Origin: Arbacia lixula
Taxonomy: Eukaryota > Echinodermata > Echinoidea > Arbacioida > Arbaciidae
Length of the DNA stretch: 64,000 bases
Direction of reading: 5' to 3'
Assembly: GCA_963669155.1 (NCBI GenBank)
Contig: OZ022596.1
Location: forward strand, 1,260,983 to 1,324,982
Numbering within the stretch: position 1 is the stretch's first letter; each line of letters opens with the position of its first letter. The notes under the pieces are model-generated. The model ran no database searches, was not told where the DNA came from, and saw nothing but the letters and a program-made list of their open reading frames with translations. Below, piece by piece: positions 56,738 to 64,000 of the stretch. A program made the position numbers and the translations under genes.

Positions 56738-58760
56738 AGCCCCATTTACACTTGCTAAGATCGCGATTTTAAATTTTTTTTTAAAAATGCCTCACCATTT
56801 ACACTTGGCCCCCAAAACACCAATCTGAAACATCACAATTTTTTGATAGGTACTGAGCATGTCCACCGGTCATCCAAAGGAGACCAGTGTGGTGCATGGT
56901 TATTATAATGTCATAAGTGGAGCGCCTTTTGACAATGACAAAAATGGGCATGTAATTTTACAGAGAAAGATCAAAGTCAACCCGCCGGGAGTGTTGCAAG
57001 TCACGTGGCAAAAAAAAATCATGATTTTTCTACCCTCACCATTTACACTGGCAAACTGTGCAATTTTTCATGCGAAGTTTAAAAAAATCACACTCTGGGA
57101 CGTGATTTTTCTGGCGCAATGTTTTGGTTGTAAGATCGCGATCTTAGAACAAGGCATTAGCAAATAACCAGAAATATTGCGATCTCCGTTGCTACGCAAA
57201 AGAAAACTGAAACAAACAAATAAGCAACTTTAAACAGACAACATCAAAATCAGGTGCAAAATAGTGACTTTGAATAAATTTGCATAAATGTGCATGAGTA
57301 ATGTTTGCCTAAATCTACATCAGTAATGCTCACACATGCTCACACAATTCTGTGCACAAGTTAGGAAGCCTTCACCAAGAGTCTTGCAAGTAAACTTTAA
57401 TGTATGACCTCAAATGACCTTTGACCTTATCATGTGACCTCTTACAGCACAATAACATGCAGGTGCCCCCAGTGCATCCATCATCCAAGTTTGATTGCCA
57501 TTGTAGCAACATGTGATGAGTTATGTGTGATAAGAGAGTCTTGCAAGTAAACTTTAATGTATGACCTGAAATGACCTTTGACCTTATCCTGTGACCTCCA
57601 ACGGTACCATAACATGAAGGTACCCCCAGTGCATCTATGACCCAAGTTAGGTTGTAATCCAAGCAACCTATGTGAAGTTATTTGTCAAAAGAGAGTCTTG
57701 CAGGTAAACTTTAACGTATGACCTCAAATGACCTTTGACCTTATCCTGTGACCTCCAACAGCACCATAACATGTAGGTACCCCCAGTGCATCTATGACCC
57801 AAGTTAGGTTGTAATCCAAGCAACCCATGTGAAGTTATTTGTCAAAAGAGAGTCTTGCAGGTAAACTTTAACGTATGACCTCAAATGACCTTTGACCTTA
57901 TCCTGTGACCTCCAACAGCACCATAACATGAAGGTACCCCCAGTGCATCTATGACCCAAGTTAGGTTGTAATCCAAGCAACCTATGTGAAGTTATTTGTC
58001 AAAAGAGAGTCTTGCAGGTAAACTTTAACGTATGACCTCAAATAACCTTTGACCTTATCCTGTGACCTCCAACAGCACCATAACATGTAGGTACCCCCAG
58101 TGCATCTATGACCCAAGTTAGGTTGTAATCCAAGCAACCCATGTGTAGTTATTTGTCAAAAGAGAGTCTTGCAGGTAAACTTTAATAACGTATGACCTCA
58201 AATGACCTTTGACCTTATCCTGTGACCTCCAACGCCACCATAACATGAAGGTACCCCCAGTGCATCTATGACCCAAGTTAGGTTGTAATCCAAGCAACCC
58301 ATGTGAAGTTATTTGTCAAAAGAGAGTCTTGCAGGTAAACTTTAACGTATGACCTCAAATGACCTTTGACCTTATCCTGTGACCTCCAACAGCACCATAA
58401 CATGAAGGTACCCCCAGTGCATCTATGACCCAAGTTAGGTTGTAATCCAAGCAACCTATGTGAAGTTATTTGTCAAAAGAGAGTCTTGCAGGTAAACTTT
58501 AACGTATGACCTCAAATGACCATTGACCTTATCCTGTGACCTCCAACGCCGTACCCCCAGTGCATCTATGACCCAAGTTAGGTTGTAATCCAAGCAACCC
58601 ATGTGAAGTTATGGATCATAAGAGAGTCTTGCAGGTAAACTTTAACATTTGTGACGGACGACGGACGGACGCCATTTGGATCCCTTAGTCTTGCCTTCAC
58701 CTCCGGTGGGCGAGACAAAAATCATGATCTTTGCTGGCCAGTGTAAATGGGCCTATTCTC
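56738..58760. mobile_element. inverted-repeat element enclosing a DR1 minisatellite
   Basis: GCCCCATTTACACTTGCTAAG (56738) is inverted at CTGGCCAGTGTAAATGGGCC (58735). Inside, GATCGCGATTTTAAATTT at left mirrors AAGATCGCGATCTTAG at ~57134, so an original element of ~430 bp was interrupted or extended by the 57378-58720 array. Confidence 0.6.
57378..58720. repeat. ~157-bp minisatellite, 8 full copies, with DR1 hormone-receptor-like motifs
   Basis: Each unit begins AGAGTCTTGCAGGTAAACTT and contains TATGACCTCAAATGACC and TTTGACCTTATCCTGTGACC. TGACCTTTGACCT (perfect DR1 of AGGTCA) is at 57415, 57572, 57729, 57886, 58203 and 58360; copies at 58043 and 58518 have one change. The array ends in GACGGACGACGGACGGACGC and GGTGGGCGAGACAAAA. 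Confidence 0.95.
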
Positions 58761-59167
58761 AATTCCTTCTCTGACTCGCACCAAGGAGAATGAAAAAGTG
58801 ACTAGTCTTATAGGTACTAGACTCTATGTTTCAGTTTAAATTGGAAATATCAACAGCCTTGATGCTAGGCTAGTCATGATGATGCCTATAGATGCACTTT
58901 AGGTAGCCTGGTTTCCAGGCTGTCGTGCATTATTTGTTAACCAAACTATCAAATAAAGGAGTCAGGCCGGCTGCAGTGGAGTAATCATTCTCAATTTCTT
59001 CTTCGACTCACCACTAGGGGAAACATAAACAGACTAGTCTTAAGAGTATCAGACTCTGTTTGGGGAGTCCAAAATCTGTAGATCAAAAATCTGCAGATCT
59101 AAAAATGCAATTTAGGTAGCCTGACTTATAGGCTGTTAGGTATTACCACTCCAAACTCTATAACAAA

Positions 59168-59490
59168 GAGGGGGGTGTTTCACTAAGCTGATCGTAAGCT
59201 ACAAACAACTTTGCGAACGACTGGTGAACTTTTCTTGTATTAAATCACATTCTCAATGATTTTGATTCCCATAAGCTGAAGTTCAAATCAGATGTTTATA
59301 AATGAAAATTCTTGTTGTTAACAAGTGTCTGAATACAAAGCTAAATAAATATGATTTGTCAAATTTTATTGGGATTGTTCCAAATTAACTCCCAATATGT
59401 TAAAACAGGAACAAAGTGTGGGATCAATCACCAGGCGTTCGTAAAGTTGTTCGTAGCTTACGAACAGCTTAGTGAAACACCTCCCAGGCT
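59168..59490. mobile_element. MITE with GGTGTTTCACTAAGCTG ends
   Basis: The left end GGGGGTGTTTCACTAAGCTG is inverted at the right (CAGCTTAGTGAAACACCTCCC). The inner CGTAAGCTACAAACAACTTT also pairs with GTAAAGTTGTTCGTAGCTTA. About 320 bp. Confidence 0.88.
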
Positions 59491-60253
59491 TCCATGTGAA
59501 CTTTTCCCTTCTCTACTGTTGTTCATTTTGAATTTGAATTCGATAAAGAACAGCTTTAAATTTAATTATGAGTCAGTTTCACTCCTGAAATGAAGTCATG
59601 ATTGCACTTATTCAACAGTAATATCATCTACTGCGGAGGACTCTTGCTTATTACTGTATACTTCAGTGAGTCCCTTTATCATCAACACATTCTAAGCAAT
59701 CCTTAGTACAAGGGAGGCACATTTTCAAAACCTTTTTTGACACTCTCAGGGTAAATTTTGAAAAGATGAAGGACTCTCTAAGCACAAAGACAGTACATTC
59801 CCAAACCCCTATTTGCAACATTGCCCATATGTGATTATACTTCACCTCTAGATGTGGATCTCTACATGTGCAAGACATGTACAAGCTACCCTGCCTTCCA
59901 GAATTTTCAAAAATCAGATATCAGCATTATTTTTTTTTGTTCTTGAGTTCATTCCTTAGTGGGGAAATTAATGGGTATTTTCAATGACAAGTACCTTTTA
60001 AGATCTCTTGTTGTTAAAAACAGACATCCTAAAATCTATTTAACAAAACTCCTCAGGATGACACATATTTTGTTTGCATGGGTCCTTTTATTGCAATGTG
60101 GGGACTAAAATGCTGTCACCTCATTTGTAATATTTACCACTGATTCACTTACGATATCAAACACGCATTGCTTCCCAATCACACAGACCCAACAACAGCC
60201 AAAGTTCAAGACGACTGAACTGATTATTTCTTCCATATCCTTTACTGCATGTC
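59491..60253. other. nothing recognised
   Basis: Either intron of the F-BAR gene or intergenic. A consensus donor at 60144-60149 (sense GTAAGT) has an in-frame stop before it in the needed phase. Confidence 0.45.
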
Positions 60254-60500
60254 TGCCCTACTCTGACAAAAGGAAGCAAGTGACAAATCACTCAAATCTG
60301 GGTTATCGGTATTCTTAGATTGTACCCAGTATTCCCTACATATGGCCAAAAACTGGACAAGAAATGTTAATCTTGCTGCAAGATATTCAATGTAACATGA
60401 TGTGGTGCTGCACTGATGCCAATGCAAGTGACAGACACATTTTGCTCATTTACAAGAAAAGTCTCATTTGCTAGTTGCTTCCTTTTGTCAGAGTAGGGCA
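60254..60500. mobile_element. MITE-A copy 6
   Basis: Ends TGCCCTACTCTGACAAAAGG and CCTTTTGTCAGAGTAGGGCA, a perfect 20-bp inverted pair. Full length, 247 bp. Confidence 0.95.
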
Positions 60501-61292
60501 GTATTGCTGTTTGAAAATGACCTCAGGTGAATGGCACTACACATCATATGAACATTCATCAGATAGTCATACACATTTCAAGTTTATCATCATGCATATA
60601 TTGCATATTCAGCTCTGAGAAGGTAGTGAAAGAACATTCTACCACATGCACTTGTTTCTATTGTTGTTCCCAAAAGTCTTTACATTCATCATCCGACACA
60701 GCTTCATGAACAAATTACAGTCTGCAGTCCAGCAGTATTTATTCAGTGGATTGTTCGACCATGGTGTATCTACGAACTGGTCTATTATGCTAAAGTCTAT
60801 TAGTGCAGACTTTGTTGTGAATGTGCAGGAGAGAAAAACATGCCATACTCCAAAGTCACGAATTCAGACTACATCAACAGCTGCACAGTACGATGTATGC
60901 ACAAACACGCAAGATGAACCATGATTAGTCTGTTTCCAGACTTTGTTGTGATTGCCACAGCATATTTCTATTTCAATTTTGATTACCACTTCACAAAAAC
61001 AAGATGTGAACAACTGCATAATGATATATATTTTCAAATTTGTGGGAGAATCATAATAAGCACATAGTCTTGTGGGTATGGTCCCATTACACACATGAGA
61101 GAGAAGTATGTGACACTCTGCAGTCTGGAAGACAAGACTACCTCAGCAGCTGCCAAGAGAAAACACTGTGTCTTCTTCCACTAACATTATTCCCCCATGC
61201 TTGTTTGCACACCAAGCATGGATGCATCCTGTGTGCTCCCATTGTAATCGATACACTGGTATCCAAACATGAAGGTAATTGTAGGTGTGAGG
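60501..61292. repeat. decayed tandem repeat of ~160-180 bp
   Basis: TCAGACTACATCAACAGCTG (60868), AGACTTTGTTGTGATTGCCA (60940), AGTCTGGAAGACAAGACTAC and CTCAGCAGCTGCCAAGAG (61122-61160) align as 3-4 old units. No confident exon. Confidence 0.4.
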
Positions 61293-61640
61293 AAGGGGAG
61301 GGGGGGGGGGGGGTGGAAGGAGGGGAGGGGTGAGGGGGTGGGGGTGGGCACTAAAGTGGTGGTGGTAGTGGGGATATGGTTAAGGTGGGGTGGGCACTAA
61401 AGTGGTGTTGGTGGTGGTGGGGGGGGGGGGGCACTAAAGTGGTGGTGGTGGGGGGGGGGGTACTAAAGTGGTGGTGGTGGCGGGATATGGTTAGGAGGGA
61501 GGTGGGCACTAAAGTGGTGGTTGGGGGGGGGCCACTAAAGTGGTGGTAGTGGGGGATATGGTTAGGAGGGAGGTGAGCACTAAAGTGTTGTTGCTGTGGG
61601 GGTGGGGTCTATTATTGCCAGGAGGGGGAGGGGTGTGCAC
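61293..61640. repeat. G-rich minisatellite (GGGCACTAAAGTGGTGGTGG)
   Basis: GGGCACTAAAGTGGTGGTGG-like units of 30-75 bp with GGATATGGTTAGGAGGGAGG, about seven copies, with G-runs that could form quadruplexes. Confidence 0.92.
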
Positions 61641-62040
61641 TTCTCAAAAAGTACAACCTGACATAACTGACTATAGAATTACCATGGCAATATAATGATT
61701 TCCAGGTAACACCTGTTCATTATTAAAACATATAGGATGGGATGGGGTGATTAGATAAGTGTAGAAATATCATGTCAGAGGTCAGACTCTACTCAATATG
61801 AAATCAATATCTAAAGAAGATGTGAAATCATTACAACAGCAGATTGCTGCTCATACTCTTTAAACCATTTTGGTGTCACAAGAAACAACTTCTTCATCGG
61901 ATTTATGTGTATGTCTTGTGCAAAAAATGTATCAATAGCACTTAAAAAGTTAAGCATTTTAAATTGTACATGTGTTTGTAAAAGGTACAGGGTTAGGGAT
62001 AAGGATTTCAGCGATGTTAATCAAGAACCAAATAATTTTA
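61641..62040. other. nothing recognised
   Basis: AT-rich unique sequence without a gene signal. Confidence 0.5.
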
Positions 62041-62640
62041 TTTTGGTCTCTTTTTCTTTCTATTGTCTTTTCTTTCTTCCACTCTGTTCTCTCTCCACCT
62101 TTATCTCTCTTTTTCTTTGTTAACTCTTTCGATCTTTTTCTTCTCCCTCTTTTGAGCTTTTTTCTCCTTATCTTTCTCTGCCTCTCTTTGCCTCCCATCT
62201 CCGTTTTTTTTTGTTTTTTTTTCTTCTTTCTCACTCAATCTATCTAATTTTCCTTCTCTCTCACTCATTTTATCTGCCTCTCCCCCCACCATCTCTTTCC
62301 TTCCATCTCTTTCCTTCTATCTTTCTTCTTTCTCACTCATTTCATCTGCAATTCTCCCCCTCCATCGTTTTTTCTATCTCAATTCCTTCTTTCTCACTCA
62401 TTTTATCTGCCTCTCCCTCACCGTATCTTTCTTTCCATCTCAATTCCTTATTTCTCCCTCCTCATATCTATCTCTTTCCGTCTATTGTTTTATCTGCCTC
62501 TGCCTCCATCCCTTCATCTCTTCTTACCACCTACCACCCTATCTTCTTTCATCTCTTCCTACCACCTATTCTTCTTTCTCTCCCCCCATTCCCCTCTCTA
62601 TCCCCTTATCTTGCTATCATGTACTCAATCTCTTTTTACT
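62041..62640. repeat. CT-rich tract with ~60-bp TTTCTCACTCATTTTATCTGC repeats
   Basis: TTCTTTCTCACTCATTTCATCTGC-like units near 62240, 62265, 62330, 62390. The Ser/Leu/Phe-rich frames are artefacts. Confidence 0.88.
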
Positions 62641-62804
62641 TTCTTTTTGAGAAGCACCATGGCATGAGAACATTCTATAATGAAACAAACACATGGTATA
62701 TGATAACTATTGATTTTCTATCGATTGTAACTATATAACCCCAGCTGCAACACCGAGAGTTCATTCACTACCATGGTACTACCCGTTGCTCACATTTCCA
62801 TTTT

Positions 62805-62968
62805 CAGGGCCATGTTGCATATAGGTTTTCAATTACTCTAACTTACCACCAATCGTAACTACCATGACAACAGGTGCAATAATGAGAGCTCATTGGCTGT
62901 TGCCATGGTAATTACCACTGATGGTAAGTTACGATAATTGAGGACCTATATATATGCAGCATGGCCCA
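62805..62968. mobile_element. foldback MITE, diverged (TTACCATNNATGGTAA family)
   Basis: GGGCCATGTTGCATATAGGT at left and CCTATATATATGCAGCATGGCCC-type right end, with TTACCACCAATCGTAACTACC and GGTAATTACCACTGATGGTAA. Confidence 0.72.
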
Positions 62969-63034
62969 GGCTTTTTGAACCCCTGCTCTCATTCACATTA
63001 AGATTTTCAGGCTTTATGACTCTTCTCCTTCTTA

Positions 63035-63790
63035 CATTCATTTTTTTTTTAAGAAGACAAAACTCTACTTCACTTCTCCCCATTCTCTTTTAGAGAAGTC
63101 ACCTTGACACTACCATAGAGTGCAAATCATTACTGAAGATGTCTTCTATAAAAAGAAATGATATAGGCAGAAGAGTAATGATGAGTTTTAGAGTGGTACG
63201 ATCCTCACAAGTATTGATAACGACTCTTTTTCCTACAATCATTTTTCTTTTTATAGAAGACAGAACTCTTCGTCACTTCTCCCCTTTCTCCTTTACAGAA
63301 GTCACTTTGACCCTACCACAGACAGCAAATTATTACTGAAGATGATCCGCTCAAAAAACAATGTCGCTGACTGTTCTTCTTCGTTCAATCATTTTTCTTT
63401 TTATAGAAGGCAAAAGTGTACGTCACTTCTCCCCTTTCTCCTTTACAGAAGTCACTTTGACACTACCATAGGCTGCAAGCCATTACTGAAGATGATCTTC
63501 TCAAAAATTAATCATGACCTTTCTTCTCCGTTCAATCCATTTCTCTTTATAGAAGACAAACTTCTACGTCGCTTTCCCCTTACTCCTTTAGAGAAGTAAT
63601 CTTGACACTTCCATAGGCTGCAAATCATTACTGAAGACGATCTTTGCGACAATTAATCATGACTCTTCTTCCTTCAAACATTTCTTTTTCATATGAGACT
63701 GGACTCTAAGTCACTTTGACACTACCGTAGACTGCAAATTATAACTGAAGATGATCTGCTGAAAAATGGATGTCGCTGACCGTACGTCAT
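63035..63790 (+). repeat. tandem array reaching the 63770 start codon (5-6 units of ~110-125 bp)
   Basis: TTTACAGAAGTCACTTTGAC, ACTACCATAGNCTGCAAATC and ATTACTGAAGATGATC recur near 63092, 63297, 63448, 63590 and 63710. Two copies continue into coding-like sequence: AAAACAATGTCGCTGACTG (~63355) versus AAAATGGATGTCGCTGACCG (63763). Confidence 0.85.
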
Positions 63791-64000
63791 CAACGCCGCG
63801 GAACACGAAGAGAGCAAATGCCACGGGTGAGAACGGTAGAAGGTAAGCAGGACCGGAGGGACCAAGAACGCTATGAATATTTTGCATTGATTGAAATTGA
63901 CGGTAAATGTCAATTCTTCGGAGTCCGCTCCGGTGCTGGGCCCATTTACCATCCCATTAGCTTAGCCTTGCTTCAAGGAGGTGATGGTGCATTTTTTGTT
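63770..64000 (+). CDS. unrecognised reading frame running off the window
   Basis: An ATG at 63770 (a second, out-of-frame ATG at 63766) opens 77 codons with no stop before base 64000. It starts MSLTVRHQRRGTRREQMPRV, is strongly basic at first, then YEYFALIEIDGKCQFFGVRS and GAGPIYHPISLALLQGGDGA plus FFV. Local GC is higher than in the flanks. A donor-like AG/GTAAGC at 63846 would shorten the exon. I do not recognise a family; it could be a host gene or transposon-encoded. Tandem copies of the start region lie directly upstream. Confidence 0.4.
   Translation, partial: MSLTVRHQRRGTRREQMPRVRTVEGKQDRRDQERYEYFALIEIDGKCQFFGVRSGAGPIYHPISLALLQGGDGAFFV

Noticed and set aside
60150..60240. Upstream F-BAR exon with a GTAAGT donor
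   Set aside because: In the phase needed to join the next exon, a TGA lies two codons before the donor.
63722..63952. Minus-strand first exon of the F-BAR gene (MVNGPSTGADSEELTF)
   Set aside because: No donor in the required phase and no F-BAR-like sequence. The opposite strand gives the better-composed frame.

Overview
The window is eukaryotic, AT-rich and dense in introns and repeats. There are no operons, Shine-Dalgarno sites or CRISPR arrays. Short coding exons with GT/AG borders and matched phases sit among microsatellites, minisatellites and many small DNA transposons (MITEs). The exon structure and the repeat families (TTAA- and TA-flanked MITEs, a tRNA-derived SINE, foldback elements with TTACCATTAATGGTAA-type cores) suggest a marine deuterostome, most likely a sea urchin. 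The species assignment is inference; the gene calls rest on the translated exons.

Left part (1-8.74 kb): the 5' portion of psmc3 (26S proteasome ATPase Rpt5) on the minus strand. Six exons run from the start codon at 8736 to 977 with perfect phase. They cover the N-terminal coiled coil, the OB domain and the beginning of the AAA+ module; the rest lies left of the window. Between 8.7 and 20.2 kb there is no convincing gene, only simple repeats and MITEs, including a 668-bp Tc1-like and a 453-bp mariner-like non-autonomous element.

Middle and right (20.2-54.9 kb): one large minus-strand gene. I joined 22 exons (plus a tentative 33-bp upstream exon) with all phases agreeing, giving about 843 residues to the stop at 20185. 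The predicted order is an F-BAR-like helical domain, coiled coil, a typical C1 zinc finger, a basic/Ser-rich linker with the STAC-like VDPIY motif, Gly- and His-rich low-complexity stretches, and two SH3 domains. The C1-linker-SH3-SH3 half resembles vertebrate STAC proteins, but those have no F-BAR domain. The overall layout is closer to fungal Bzz1. The start codon was not found. From 55 to 63.7 kb there is a LINE remnant, MITEs and a minisatellite of nuclear-receptor DR1 sites. An unrecognised plus-strand reading frame starts at 63770 and runs off the window.

The most unusual signal is a recurrent kind of tandem array. At several independent exons the last 15-60 coding bases plus the 5' splice site plus the start of the intron are tandemly repeated into the intron (psmc3 exons 5 and 6; F-BAR gene exons at 21.2, 31.8 and 36.0 kb; weaker cases at 39.9 and 53.7 kb). 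One array instead repeats a 3' splice-site junction (51.4-51.8 kb), one repeats a start-codon region (63.0-63.8 kb), and one intronic minisatellite is in effect an array of branch-point-like CTAAC motifs upstream of an acceptor (42.9-43.2 kb).
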